DNA of 64,000 bases. Source: Bacteroides mediterraneensis (GTDB taxonomy: Bacteria > Bacteroidota > Bacteroidia > Bacteroidales > Bacteroidaceae). The translations under genes were made by a program, and so were the position numbers. This document shows positions 34,575 through 44,394 of this stretch, one piece after another (the stretch's first letter is position 1; the number at the start of each line of letters is the position of its first letter). The stretch is from positions 248,001-312,000 of the forward strand of contig NZ_JACJKA010000001.1 of NCBI RefSeq assembly GCF_016900355.1, in the 5' to 3' direction. A model generated the notes under the pieces. That model worked only from the letters and a program-made list of their open reading frames with translations. It was not told where the DNA came from and did no database searches.

Positions 34575-35915
34575 TTATTTAGTCAGATTCACACGTAGTC
34601 CCAGCTGCAGGTTGAAATTAAACGGATGCTCTTTTCTGATGGTCTCCACCCCACTATGGTCATCAAAATAATAGGCCACTCCCGGTTCCAGATAAAGCCC
34701 CAACCGGGAAGTAAAGTTCACCTGAGCACCCGCCGCCGCAGCCACCGACCATTGCAGCGGTTTATCATCCAACGAAACATTTTCAGTCACGTGGCTTCCT
34801 CCATTGGTCACTGTCACCCTTTCCAATTTTCCTGATACACATTTTTCCACAGCTCCTCCTGCCGAAGCATAGATTGAAAGCCAGTTATTTTTCCAAATGG
34901 AACGATGCAGTCTTACCGGAATCCCGATGTAATGCAATTTCTGAGTTTCTTCTACATACGACTTAGCGCCTGAATGAATGTCAGAAGAAAGCAGCGTATA
35001 ATTCAGTCCGGTCTCCAATGCCCAGTCCTCATGAAAATGCCAGGCCACCGAGAAACCGACCGTCACCGGCATGTGATGTTTCACACTGGTCTGAGGAGAC
35101 TGAATCGCATTTTCCAGCAGCACCTGACTGTAAGCCAGTCCACTGTTTTCTGACGGAGAGATAGGCGAAGCAGAAATGGTGCGATAAGCAGAGCGTGACA
35201 CAAAGCTACCCATTCCGTCAAAAGTATTCAATGCGCTGTAGGGCGTATTTCCCGCTCCCACACCGATAGAAAAGCCAGATGACTGGGTTGCCTTTTTCTT
35301 TGCAGCCACGGCATTCTGTTTCATGCGTTTTTGGTCGGCCACCCGTTGTTGCCGCAATTGTTGATTACGGCTTTGAGCGGTCTGTACCGTTGTCCGACTT
35401 TGTTCAGGTTCCTCTTCTATCGCCTCAGCCGGCTGTCCATTATCCACCGCAGGCACTGCCTCCACCGATAAGAGATCGACTGCTTCCGGCATCCGTTCCA
35501 CTTCTTCTCCCACACTTCTTCGTAGGGAGGCAGCTGGCACAGTATGAATGGAGACCGGTTGTACGGAAGGTTGCTCCCCGCTGCTTTCCAGCCCGAGCGC
35601 ATCCGCTATCTGCTCCTCGACCCTCACCGGTTCAGTTTCCGGTAGAGGTGTCTTTTCCACTTCTACCGCCAGCTCCTGCTGCTGGAAATCAGCCTTCGGC
35701 GAGGACCAGAACCAATAGGTCAAAGAGGATACGAACAGCACCACCACTGCGGCGGCAGCTGCTACTTGCCAACGTCTCCATATCGGAATCACCTTGGGAG
35801 TCTGCCGCACCTCCAGTTCCTCGGCCAGCGTATCCCACAGGCCTTCGGGAAGAGGTTCGGTATATCCCTCCATCCGGTTACGTAAATGCTCAGTCCACTC
35901 TTTTTCGTTCTTCAT
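34575..35915 (-). CDS. Anti-sigma-like N-terminus fused to outer-membrane beta-barrel domain
   Basis: 446 aa. The N-terminus (1-43; EWTEHLRNRMEGYTEPLPEGLWDTL) looks like the cytoplasmic head of Bacteroidetes anti-sigma factors. One membrane helix follows (about 50-69, AAAAAVVVLFVSSLTYWFW). Residues about 75-215 are a low-complexity periplasmic linker rich in Glu, Gln and Val. The C-terminal 220 residues have the alternating pattern of PorT/OmpX-like beta-barrels (VTVGFSVAWHFHEDWALETGLNYTLL near the middle; ends FNLQLGLRVNLTK). It starts 2 bp after the ECF sigma gene, so it probably controls that sigma factor. Confidence 0.87.
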   Translation of the reverse strand: MKNEKEWTEHLRNRMEGYTEPLPEGLWDTLAEELEVRQTPKVIPIWRRWQVAAAAAVVVLFVSSLTYWFWSSPKADFQQQELAVEVEKTPLPETEPVRVEEQIADALGLESSGEQPSVQPVSIHTVPAASLRRSVGEEVERMPEAVDLLSVEAVPAVDNGQPAEAIEEEPEQSRTTVQTAQSRNQQLRQQRVADQKRMKQNAVAAKKKATQSSGFSIGVGAGNTPYSALNTFDGMGSFVSRSAYRTISASPISPSENSGLAYSQVLLENAIQSPQTSVKHHMPVTVGFSVAWHFHEDWALETGLNYTLLSSDIHSGAKSYVEETQKLHYIGIPVRLHRSIWKNNWLSIYASAGGAVEKCVSGKLERVTVTNGGSHVTENVSLDDKPLQWSVAAAAGAQVNFTSRLGLYLEPGVAYYFDDHSGVETIRKEHPFNFNLQLGLRVNLTK

Positions 35916-35917
35916 GC

Positions 35918-36460
35918 CTATAAACTCTTTCTATATTCATTTATTTTTTTCGCCAGCAAAGTCTTTGCACGATAAAACTGCGAAGAAGATGTATGTTCGG
36001 TAATGCCCAACATCTGTGCAATCTCCTTGTGGCTTTTCTCTTCAAACACGTATAAGTTGAATACCGTACGATACCCGTCGGGAAGCTCCGCAATCATTTT
36101 CATCAATACCGACCGAGGGATGTCGTCCATGCCTTCCTCCGCCTCTTCCGTATCGGGCAACTGTTCCATCAGTACTTCCTGCTGGGCCAGCTGGTTCTGT
36201 TTCCGCAAAGCACCCAATGCTTCGTTCACCATCACACGCGACAGCCACGCCTTCAATGACCCGTTACCCTGATAAGTGAACTGGCCGATGGATTGAAAAA
36301 TCCGAATAAATCCATCATGCAACACATCCTCCGCCGCGTCCCGGTTACCCATATAACGGAGACAAATGGCCATCAGGGAGCCTCCATACCGCTCATACAA
36401 CTCCTTGCGAGCCTGATTGTCGGCCTGCTTGCATTTCGATGCCAATTCTTCTTCCGTCAT
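35918..36460 (-). CDS. ECF-type RNA polymerase sigma factor
   Basis: 180 aa. Region 2 spans about 15-85 (YERYGGSLMAICLRYMGNRDAAEDVLHDGFIRIF), region 4 about 120-175 (LPDGYRTVFNLYVFEEKSHKEIAQMLGITEHTSSSQFYRAKTLL in total, with the helix-turn-helix at its end). It recruits RNA polymerase to its own regulon. The fused anti-sigma/barrel protein is encoded 2 bp downstream. A candidate -7 box TATTTTTG lies at 36501-36508. Confidence 0.94.
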   Translation of the reverse strand: MTEEELASKCKQADNQARKELYERYGGSLMAICLRYMGNRDAAEDVLHDGFIRIFQSIGQFTYQGNGSLKAWLSRVMVNEALGALRKQNQLAQQEVLMEQLPDTEEAEEGMDDIPRSVLMKMIAELPDGYRTVFNLYVFEEKSHKEIAQMLGITEHTSSSQFYRAKTLLAKKINEYRKSL

Positions 36461-36574
36461 ATCCAGCTTATCGTGCTTTGGTTAATAAATGATGAACACA
36501 CAAAAATACTGCACCTTTTCCGAATAAATTCCTTATGAAATCGTTTTTTAACGAAAAGAAAAGATACAACGTAT

Positions 36575-36613
36575 AAAACAAAAAAGGTGGCAGGATGTGT
36601 CTAACTGCCACCT
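36575..36613 (-). terminator. Terminator of the yrdC-clc-fmt operon
   Basis: A 10-bp stem AAGGTGGCAG (36583-36592) / CTGCCACCTT (36604-36613) with an A-rich left flank giving a U-run, 24 bp past the fmt stop. Confidence 0.85.
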
Positions 36614-36637
36614 TCTATTATTTTCTTGCGATTTTCT

Positions 36638-37609
36638 CTATTCTACAAAAGAATCTTCCACATGGCGATACCCGCGCAGGAAATCGGCCACGTCCATCCG
36701 TTTCTTTCCGGCCAGCTGCAACGACAACACCCGCAGGAAGCCATCGGTAGAAGCGATGTGGAAATAGGTTTTTTTGTCCGTCACCACCGTGCCCGGTTTC
36801 AGGGTATGCGGCGTGAAAAGTTTTTCGGTCTCAAATATCTTTAACGACACCGGAGCGGCCTCGCCCTGATGCAATTCCGTCCATGCGGCAGGATACGGAG
36901 AAAGTCCGCGCACAAAGTCGTACACTTTCTTCACGCCGGCAGTCCAATCAATACGGCAGGTCTCCTTGAAGATCTTCGGAGCCGGACGCAATTCTTCTGC
37001 CTTGGCCAGTTGCTCTTGCGGTGTGGTCTTGACCTTGCCTTCCAAAATGGCATCCACGGTTTTCACTACCAGGTCACCGCCCAGTTTCATCAGCTTGTCG
37101 TACACCACCTCCACATTGTCGGTATCGGCAATCGGGATACGTACCTGGTCGATGATTTCTCCGGTATCGATTTCATGTTTCAGGAAAAAGGTCGTAATTC
37201 CGGTTTCAGTCTCTCCGTTGATGACCGCCCAGTTGATAGGAGCAGCCCCACGATACTGCGGCAACAAAGAGGCATGCAGATTGAAAGTTCCCAAACGAGG
37301 CATGTTCCATACCACTTCCGGCAACATACGGAAAGCCACCACAATCTGCAAGTCAGCTTTCAAAGCTCTCAACTCTTCCAGAAACTCTTCGTTTTTCAGC
37401 TTTTCCGGCTGGAGCACCTTCAGTCCCTGCGATACGGCATATTGTTTCACCGGACTCGCCTGCAGCACGCTGCCATGCCGTCCCATCGGTTTGTCGGGCA
37501 TCGTAATGACCCCCACCACCTGATAGCCTCCTTCCACCAGTCGCTTCAAACTTTCCACGGCAAATTCAGGAGTACCCATATATACGATTCGTAAGTCTTT
37601 CTTTTCCAT
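36638..37609 (-). CDS. fmt: Methionyl-tRNA formyltransferase
   Basis: 323 aa. RIVYMGTPEFAVESLKRL at the N-terminus, the catalytic region FNLHASLLPQYRGAAPI with Asn and His, and the downstream Asp in HEIDTGEIIDQ mark the formyltransferase domain; the C-terminal OB-like domain has AWTELHQGEAAPVSLKIF. It formylates initiator Met-tRNA using 10-formyl-THF. Last gene of the yrdC-clc-fmt operon, 15 bp after clc. Confidence 0.97.
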   Translation of the reverse strand: MEKKDLRIVYMGTPEFAVESLKRLVEGGYQVVGVITMPDKPMGRHGSVLQASPVKQYAVSQGLKVLQPEKLKNEEFLEELRALKADLQIVVAFRMLPEVVWNMPRLGTFNLHASLLPQYRGAAPINWAVINGETETGITTFFLKHEIDTGEIIDQVRIPIADTDNVEVVYDKLMKLGGDLVVKTVDAILEGKVKTTPQEQLAKAEELRPAPKIFKETCRIDWTAGVKKVYDFVRGLSPYPAAWTELHQGEAAPVSLKIFETEKLFTPHTLKPGTVVTDKKTYFHIASTDGFLRVLSLQLAGKKRMDVADFLRGYRHVEDSFVE

Positions 37610-37624
37610 ATTTCTTGTTGTTGT

Positions 37625-39424
37625 TTATTCTGCTGAAAAGTCCACCATCACCTGACGGTAGGTCGACAGGATGCGTGACTTGGATACAAAGCCGATGTAC
37701 TTGTCGTCTTCATCTACCACCGGAAGGTTCCAGGATCCGGTCTTGTCAAACTTGTCCATCACTTCTTCCATGGAGTCCGTGGTTATGATACGTGCCTTCG
37801 GAGCCACCATAAAATTCTCCACATGGTATTTATGATACAGTTCCTGACGGAAGATGATGTTACGGATGTCGTTCAGAACCACCACTCCGAGCAGTTCGTT
37901 GTGCACGTCTACCACCGGGAACAGGTTACGAGCAGATTTTGAAATGGCTTTCACCATCTCGGCCAAGTCCATGTCCGGACGCACCACCTGGAAATCGGTT
38001 TCAATCACACTTTCCATGCTCATCATGGTCAAGACCGCCTTGTCCTTATGATGGGTAATCAGCTCACCGCTCTTGGCCAGACGCATGGAGTAAATACTAT
38101 GCGGCTCAAATACAATGATGGTCAAATAAGAGCAGACAGACACAATCATCAATGGCAAGAACAAATCGTAACCTCCGGTCAGTTCGGCAATCAGGAAGAT
38201 GCCGGTGAGCGGTGCATGCATGACACCCGACATCAGTCCGGCCATTCCCATCAGGGCGAAGTTCTTTTCCGGAATATACGTACCGCCCAAACCGGATTCA
38301 TTGCAGACGTAGGAAAAGACAAAGCCGGCGATACATCCCAAAAACAAACTCGGTGCGAAAATACCACCACAACCGCCACCTCCGTTGGTGGCACTGGAAG
38401 CAAATACCTTAAACAGGATAATCAAAATCAGGTAAAGCACCAGCAAATGCGAATTGCCGTAGAACAGAGAGTTGTTCATCACCGTATCCCAGTCGGCCGA
38501 AGAAGTACCGTTGAGCAACAATGAAATGGTATCGTATCCTTCACCGTAAAGCGGTGGGAACAGGAAAATCAAGATACTCAGCATCGCTCCACCGATGACA
38601 AACTTCACGTATGGATTGCTGTAACGGCGGAAAATGTTCTCAATCCAGTTCATGGAGCGGGTGAAATACCAGGCAACCAGTCCGCAGAAAATACCCAGTG
38701 CAATGGCGTAAGGAATACGTTCCAGCGAGAACGGATAGTCCAGATGAAACTGGAACATGGCCTCCGTACCCGTCAGCAGGTACGACACGGAAGCAGCTGT
38801 CACACTCGTAATCAGCAACGGCAGCAGCGAAGCCATGGTCAGATCAATCATCAGTACCTCCAACGTAAACACGACTCCCGCAATCGGGGCCTTGAAAATG
38901 CCCGAAACGGCTCCGGCAGCTCCACACCCCACTAACAGCATCAGGGTCTTGTGGTCCATACGGAAAATGCTACCCAAATTCGAGCCGATGGCGGAACCCG
39001 TCAGCACAATCGGCGCCTCGGCTCCTACAGATCCACCACAACCGATGGTGATAGCCGATGCAAAAATAGACGACCACACATTGTGCCGCTTGATACGGCT
39101 CTGCTTGCGCGAAATGGCATACAAGATTTTAGTCACACCGTGGCTGATGTCATCGCGTACCACTTTACGGATGAACAGTCCGGTCAGAAAGATACCCACT
39201 ACCGGATATACAAGGTATAACCAGTTTACCCCCGTGGAATCGAAGTTCTCTGTCAGGAACTCCTTGATGTATTCCACCAGAAATTTCAGCAAAAAAGCGG
39301 CCAAGGCCGTAAAGATTCCTACCAGGAAACTTAAAATCAAGACGAACTGCTTATCTTTTATGTGTTTCTCCCTCCAATGAAGAAATCCTTGCAGCAGTCC
39401 GTTTTTTTCATCTACCACTTTCAT
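37625..39424 (-). CDS. ClC-family chloride channel/antiporter with two CBS domains
   Basis: 599 aa. The ClC core (about 20-440) includes GCGGSVGAEAPIV, where the gating Glu is kept, and GGGCGGIFAPSLFLG for the GxFxP anion site. The C-terminal region (about 455-595) has two CBS domains (VVRPDMDLAEMVKAISKSA / NLFPVVDVHNELLGVV and ARIITTDSMEEVMDKFD / WNLPVVDEDDKYIGFV) that probably sense adenine nucleotides. It moves Cl-, perhaps exchanging for H+, across the inner membrane. It is packed between yrdC (12 bp) and fmt (15 bp). Confidence 0.95.
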   Translation of the reverse strand: MKVVDEKNGLLQGFLHWREKHIKDKQFVLILSFLVGIFTALAAFLLKFLVEYIKEFLTENFDSTGVNWLYLVYPVVGIFLTGLFIRKVVRDDISHGVTKILYAISRKQSRIKRHNVWSSIFASAITIGCGGSVGAEAPIVLTGSAIGSNLGSIFRMDHKTLMLLVGCGAAGAVSGIFKAPIAGVVFTLEVLMIDLTMASLLPLLITSVTAASVSYLLTGTEAMFQFHLDYPFSLERIPYAIALGIFCGLVAWYFTRSMNWIENIFRRYSNPYVKFVIGGAMLSILIFLFPPLYGEGYDTISLLLNGTSSADWDTVMNNSLFYGNSHLLVLYLILIILFKVFASSATNGGGGCGGIFAPSLFLGCIAGFVFSYVCNESGLGGTYIPEKNFALMGMAGLMSGVMHAPLTGIFLIAELTGGYDLFLPLMIVSVCSYLTIIVFEPHSIYSMRLAKSGELITHHKDKAVLTMMSMESVIETDFQVVRPDMDLAEMVKAISKSARNLFPVVDVHNELLGVVVLNDIRNIIFRQELYHKYHVENFMVAPKARIITTDSMEEVMDKFDKTGSWNLPVVDEDDKYIGFVSKSRILSTYRQVMVDFSAE

Positions 39425-39436
39425 GAAAGGAACTGT

Positions 39437-40003
39437 TTATTCTCTAATAATCTTCACCACGCCCCCTTTGCCCAGCTTGATGATGCTGGACGGTTTCGGA
39501 TGTCCGGTTTCTTCCCGGCGATAATCTACTACATAATCTACCGCCTGCTTGATTTCTTCGCTGATTTCACTAAACACTGCGGGAGCCGGCTGACCGCTAA
39601 TATTGGCCGAAGTAGAGACGATGGCTTTGCGGAAACGGAAACACAGCTGTTTGGAAAACTCTTCCGAAGTGACGCGGATGCCCACACTTCCATCGGCCGC
39701 AATCAGATTGGGAGCCAAGTTGCGTGCCCCATCGTAAATGATGGTCAGCGGTTTGGTCGTCATTTCAATCAAGTCCCAGGCCACCGAAGGCACATCCTGT
39801 ACATAAAAATCCACTTTTACCGGACTGTCCACCAACACCAGCATGGCTTTGCTGTCGGCACGCTGCTTGATTTCAAACACACGCTTCACCGCCTCCTCGT
39901 TCGTGGCATCGCATCCTATCCCCCACACGGTATCCGTCGGGTAGAGAATCACCCCTCCCTTCTGCATCACCTCGCAGGCTTTCTTAATTTCATCTTTCAT
40001 CAT
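39437..40003 (-). CDS. L-threonylcarbamoyladenylate synthase (Sua5/YrdC family)
   Basis: 188 aa, YrdC domain only. GGVILYPTDTVWGIGCDA, the KQRADSKAMLVLV basic motif and VSTSANISGQPAP are family signatures. It makes TC-AMP, the first step of t6A37 in tRNA; MtaB, also in this window, methylthiolates the same base. First gene of its operon. A candidate promoter is TTG (40088-40086), 21-nt spacer, TATTTTTG (40064-40057) on the minus strand. Confidence 0.95.
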   Translation of the reverse strand: MMKDEIKKACEVMQKGGVILYPTDTVWGIGCDATNEEAVKRVFEIKQRADSKAMLVLVDSPVKVDFYVQDVPSVAWDLIEMTTKPLTIIYDGARNLAPNLIAADGSVGIRVTSEEFSKQLCFRFRKAIVSTSANISGQPAPAVFSEISEEIKQAVDYVVDYRREETGHPKPSSIIKLGKGGVVKIIRE

Positions 40004-40128
40004 AATATCTTTCGTTTTTGTGGTCTAAAAGTCTCTAAAAGCGATTTTACAAACAGCAAAAATACAAATGATTTTTAGGATATCCCAAGAATGTTTTGTT
40101 TTTTTGCAGAAAAGCTATCAGCCCTTCC

Positions 40129-41229
40129 ATGAATACCGAACGGAAAATCATCCACATAGACATGGACGCCTTCTATGCGTCGGTCGAACAGCGCGACCAT
40201 CCGGAACTGAAAGGAAAGCCCATTGCGGTGGGGCATGCGGAAAAACGGGGCGTAGTGGCAGCCGCCAGCTATGAGGCCCGCAAATTCGGGGTACGTTCTG
40301 CCATGTCGTCCCAGAAAGCGAAGAAACTGTGCCCGCAACTGATTTTCGTAGAGGGCCGAATGGAGGTGTACAAAAGCGTATCGGCACAGATACACGAGAT
40401 TTTCCACGAATATACCGACCTCATTGAACCTATCTCGCTGGATGAAGCTTTTCTGGATGTCACGAACAACAAGAAAGGAATTCCCCTGGCTGTAGATATC
40501 GCCAAAGAAATCAAGCAGCGCATCCGCCAGGAACTTCATTTGGTAGCTTCAGCCGGGGTATCCTACAATAAATTTTTAGCTAAAATTGCGTCCGACTACC
40601 GGAAGCCCGACGGCCTCTGCACCATCCATCCCGACCAGGCTGAAGAGTTTATCCGGCATCTGCCCATCGAGGCATTCTGGGGGGTAGGCCCCATCACGGC
40701 CAAGAAGATGCACACGCTGGGCATCTACAACGGGGATACCCTCCGTCAATGTTCCCTGGAAATGTTGCAACGGCAGTTCGGGAAAAACGGCCTCATCTAT
40801 TTCAATTTCGCCCGCGGCATTGACGAGCGGCCCGTGGAAGCCGTCCGCATCCGTAAGTCCATCGGCTGCGAACACACGCTGGAAAAAGACATTTCGGCCG
40901 AGATGGCCCTCATCATCGAACTGTATCACGTGGCACGTGAACTCATCGAGCGGCTGAAAGCCAAGGACTTCAAGGGAAATACCCTCACCCTGAAGGTGAA
41001 ATTCGACGACTTTTCCCAGATTACCCGCAGCATCAGTGTCAAGCAGCCTCTGCAACGCCTGGAAGAAATTCTCCCTTTGGCCAAACGGCTGCTGAAGGGA
41101 GTAGACCACAGCCAGCATGCCATCCGCCTGCTGGGCTTGTCGGTATCCAATCCTCCGGAAGAAAAGGACACCGCTTCTGCTACAGTTTCAGGGCCCATCC
41201 AGTTGGAACTGGAGTTCAAAGAAGAGTGA
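40129..41229 (+). CDS. dinB: DNA polymerase IV (Y-family)
   Basis: 366 aa from ATG 40129 (MNTERKIIHIDMDAFYAS; the in-frame ATG at 40096 has no homologous leader). Catalytic acidic residues are seen in IHIDMDAFYASVEQRD and ISLDEAFLDVT; the palm, fingers, thumb (helix-hairpin-helix WGVGPITAKKMHTLGI) and little-finger domains follow in order. The C-terminus QLELEFKEE contains a beta-clamp-binding type motif. It carries out error-prone lesion bypass. It is convergent with hsdR, with only 24 bp between stops. Confidence 0.96.
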   Translation: MNTERKIIHIDMDAFYASVEQRDHPELKGKPIAVGHAEKRGVVAAASYEARKFGVRSAMSSQKAKKLCPQLIFVEGRMEVYKSVSAQIHEIFHEYTDLIEPISLDEAFLDVTNNKKGIPLAVDIAKEIKQRIRQELHLVASAGVSYNKFLAKIASDYRKPDGLCTIHPDQAEEFIRHLPIEAFWGVGPITAKKMHTLGIYNGDTLRQCSLEMLQRQFGKNGLIYFNFARGIDERPVEAVRIRKSIGCEHTLEKDISAEMALIIELYHVARELIERLKAKDFKGNTLTLKVKFDDFSQITRSISVKQPLQRLEEILPLAKRLLKGVDHSQHAIRLLGLSVSNPPEEKDTASATVSGPIQLELEFKEE

Positions 41230-41253
41230 ACAAATCGTAACTTTAAAAAGATA

Positions 41254-44200
41254 CTACTTTTTATGATATTCCACGTCTTCTTCCGCTGCCATTGAATGAT
41301 CAACTCCACCAAAGTAATACACTTTCGGTTCATTTACAGTGGGTTCATTATCCGTCCACTGCTCGCATTGGCGTATCACCGTTTCAAGTGCATTAGCGGC
41401 TTCTTCAGGAGGATAGTGGTATTTCTTCAACAGCCGTTTCACCATTTTACGCATACCCGCACGGGCCGACTCTTTCTTTTGCCAGTCTATTGTACGGTTT
41501 TTGCGAAGAATTTCCGTCAATTCTTTGGTCATGGCCACCAGTTGCTCGTTGGTATAGACATCCTGCACAGCCTGTGGTTTGGTCAAGGCATCGTAAAAAG
41601 ATTTCTCCTCCTTCGTAAGTCCCAAATCATTCCCAGCCGATTCGGATGAGGAAATTTCCTTTGCCAGTGTCAAAAGCTCTTGTATCACTTCCTCGTTGGT
41701 CAGCAGTCCTTTCAGGTAGTTCGATAAAGAACGATTCAGCAGGTCAGAGAATTTTTCTGCTTGCACGATATTTGTCTTTTGATACAAGGAAACCCGTTCG
41801 GCCAAGAGCCTTTTCAATAATTCGACTGCAATATTCTTTTCTTTCATTCTGGAAACCTCCTCCAAGAATGTAGCATCGAACAATGAAAATTCCGCTTTGA
41901 CGTCCGAGAAAAGATTGATTACGCCATCACTCTTGACACTTTGCTTGAGCAACTCACCAATTCGCGCATTGATTTCACGTTTGGAGACTTTTCCTTTTCC
42001 TGTCATCCGTGAAAGCAAAGTACGGACGGTTTCAAAAAATGCAGCTTCATAGCGTTGCGGTTCATCCAGCAAACTACGGCACAACGTAATAGAGTTGTGC
42101 AACAACATCGCTTCTTTCAAGAATAACTGTTGCTGCTCCTGCTTTTCAGCCGATAGGATAAAGTTTACACCCCCTTTTATGATTTGGGCACACTCTGCAT
42201 CTGATGCAGTACGGAAGCGGCTGTAATCGTAGCCATGAAACAAATCCTGACATATTTCCAACTTCTCCTTAAACTTGAGCAAAGCCGTTTCTTTAATGTC
42301 AGGATTACCAAAGTTTTTACGGTCACGCCGGGTATAATCATGCATAGCTTCCTTTAAAGCCTTGGCTATGCCGATATAATCCACAACCAAACCACCTGCC
42401 TTACCGTTGAATACCCGGTTCACACGTGCAATAGCCTGCATCAAGTTGTGCCCACTCATGGGCTTGTACACATACATGGTAGCCAGCGACGGCACATCAA
42501 ATCCTGTCAGCCACATATCCACCACGATGGCAATCTTCATCGGGTCCTCATCATCCTTGAAGCGCTTGGCCAGTTCTTTTTTGTATTGTTTGTTGCCTAT
42601 GATGGCATGCCATTCTTCAGGATCTTTGTTGCTGGCCGTCATCACCACCTTCACTTTTTCACCCCAATCGGGACGCAGTTCCAACAGTTTGTTATAAATG
42701 CGCATGGCTATCGTGCGCGAATAGGCCACAATCATGGCTTTGCCCGTCAGCTCATATTGCCGGTTTCCTTCGTAATGCTTCAGTATATCACGGCACAAAG
42801 AATCAATGGTAGCAGGCGCACCTAAAATTTCTTCCAGATGCGACATCTCCTTTTTACTCTTCTCTATCTGTTCCTCCGTAGCCCCTTCGTCGGCCAACAG
42901 TTCGTATTCATCATCAATGGCTTTCAGGGTCGCTTCGTCCAAATTCAGATTAATCACACGCGATTCGTAATAGACAGGACATGTAGCTCCATCGGCCACC
43001 GCCTGTGTCATGTCGTACACATCAATATAGTTGCCGAACACCTCTACCGTATCCCTGTCTTTTGTAGAAATAGGTGTACCTGTAAAGCCGATGTACGAGG
43101 CATTGGGCAAACAATCGTGAATAATCCGGGCGGTACCTATAACCCGTTTGGCCACTTCTTCCCCTTTCTTGTTTCTCGTCATCCGGATCTTTTCTTCAAA
43201 ACCATATTGTCCACGATGAGCCTCATCGGTCATCACCACAATATTTTTTCGGAGAGAAAGCGGTTCGGGCGACTCTTCAAACTTCTGCATGGTGGTGAAG
43301 ATGATACCGTTGGCTTCACGCCCTGCCAGCAGCGATTTCAAGTCTTCACGACTCTTGGCCTGTACAGGTTCCTGACGCAAAAAATCTTTGCATTTGGCAA
43401 ACTGCGTATAAAGCTGGTCGTCAAGGTCATTACGGTCAGTAATCACCACGATAGTGGGTTGCGACAATTCGTTTTGCAACAGATGAGCATAAAACACCAT
43501 CGACAAGGATTTTCCACTACCTTGGGTATGCCAGAAAACTCCAATCTTACCGTCATTCTGCACCGCAATTTTGGTTCTTTCGATGGCTTTCTTCACGGCA
43601 AAATACTGATGATAGGCCGCCAGTATTTTAGCTGCCCCTGCTTCATCTTTTGAAAAGCAGACAAAATTCCGGATAATGTCCAGCAGCCGTTCACGTTGGA
43701 AAATCCCTTCAAAAAATGTATCATAGTCCGCAAAATCCGTACTTTCATAATCTCCGTCCTTAGTTTTCCATTCCATGTAACGGTCTTCCTTGCTGGTAAT
43801 GGTTCCAGCTTTCGAGCAGGCCATGTCACTCATCACACAAAACACATTGTAAACGAACAGCGAAGGAATCTCCTGCATGTAGTTACGTAGTTGCCGATAA
43901 GCCTCCGAGGCATCCGTTTCCTCCCTCGAAGGTGATTTCAGTTCCATCACTACCAAAGGCAGTCCGTTGACAAACACAATAAGGTCAGCCCGTTTTTCCG
44001 AATGTTCCACAAATGTCCACTGATTGACAATCTGAAAATCATTTCGTTCTGTATGGGCATAGTCTATCAGATACACCAAGTCGTTGCGCTGCTCCTTTCC
44101 ATCGAAGTACGACACCTCGATACCGTGTTGCAAATAGTCCATGAACAGTTCGTTTTTCTGGGTCAGACTTCCGGTGTCTATATCCTTCAGTTTGACTATC

Positions 44201-44382
44201 GCTTCTTGTATGGCAGCCCGCGGCTTCCCTCTGTTCAGATTGCCGAGACTTGTCAACAACTGCTCTTCATAAAATGGTACATAGTAATCTCGTTCAATAT
44301 CCGGTCCATACAAATGCTGGTAACCCATCTGTTCGAAAAGGGCTATCAACGCTTTTTCGTAATTATCTTCCGTGAATGACAT
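41254..44382 (-). CDS. hsdR: Type I restriction enzyme R subunit
   Basis: 1042 aa, typical length. The N-terminal nuclease domain has DLIVFVNGLPLVVMELKSP (D..ExK). The SF2 translocase has Walker A in FWHTQGSGKSLSMV, VVITDRNDLDDQLYTQF, the DEAH-type box MTDEAHRGQYG, motif III in FTGTPIS and motif VI in QAIARVNRVF. The C-terminal 300 residues are helical and bind the methylase core. It cleaves DNA after translocation when HsdM2S meets unmethylated sites. It is the last gene of the island, 12 bp after the DUF4276 gene, separated from hsdS by four other genes. Confidence 0.96.
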   Translation of the reverse strand: MSFTEDNYEKALIALFEQMGYQHLYGPDIERDYYVPFYEEQLLTSLGNLNRGKPRAAIQEAIVKLKDIDTGSLTQKNELFMDYLQHGIEVSYFDGKEQRNDLVYLIDYAHTERNDFQIVNQWTFVEHSEKRADLIVFVNGLPLVVMELKSPSREETDASEAYRQLRNYMQEIPSLFVYNVFCVMSDMACSKAGTITSKEDRYMEWKTKDGDYESTDFADYDTFFEGIFQRERLLDIIRNFVCFSKDEAGAAKILAAYHQYFAVKKAIERTKIAVQNDGKIGVFWHTQGSGKSLSMVFYAHLLQNELSQPTIVVITDRNDLDDQLYTQFAKCKDFLRQEPVQAKSREDLKSLLAGREANGIIFTTMQKFEESPEPLSLRKNIVVMTDEAHRGQYGFEEKIRMTRNKKGEEVAKRVIGTARIIHDCLPNASYIGFTGTPISTKDRDTVEVFGNYIDVYDMTQAVADGATCPVYYESRVINLNLDEATLKAIDDEYELLADEGATEEQIEKSKKEMSHLEEILGAPATIDSLCRDILKHYEGNRQYELTGKAMIVAYSRTIAMRIYNKLLELRPDWGEKVKVVMTASNKDPEEWHAIIGNKQYKKELAKRFKDDEDPMKIAIVVDMWLTGFDVPSLATMYVYKPMSGHNLMQAIARVNRVFNGKAGGLVVDYIGIAKALKEAMHDYTRRDRKNFGNPDIKETALLKFKEKLEICQDLFHGYDYSRFRTASDAECAQIIKGGVNFILSAEKQEQQQLFLKEAMLLHNSITLCRSLLDEPQRYEAAFFETVRTLLSRMTGKGKVSKREINARIGELLKQSVKSDGVINLFSDVKAEFSLFDATFLEEVSRMKEKNIAVELLKRLLAERVSLYQKTNIVQAEKFSDLLNRSLSNYLKGLLTNEEVIQELLTLAKEISSSESAGNDLGLTKEEKSFYDALTKPQAVQDVYTNEQLVAMTKELTEILRKNRTIDWQKKESARAGMRKMVKRLLKKYHYPPEEAANALETVIRQCEQWTDNEPTVNEPKVYYFGGVDHSMAAEEDVEYHKK

Positions 44383-44394
44383 GACGCATCCGTT

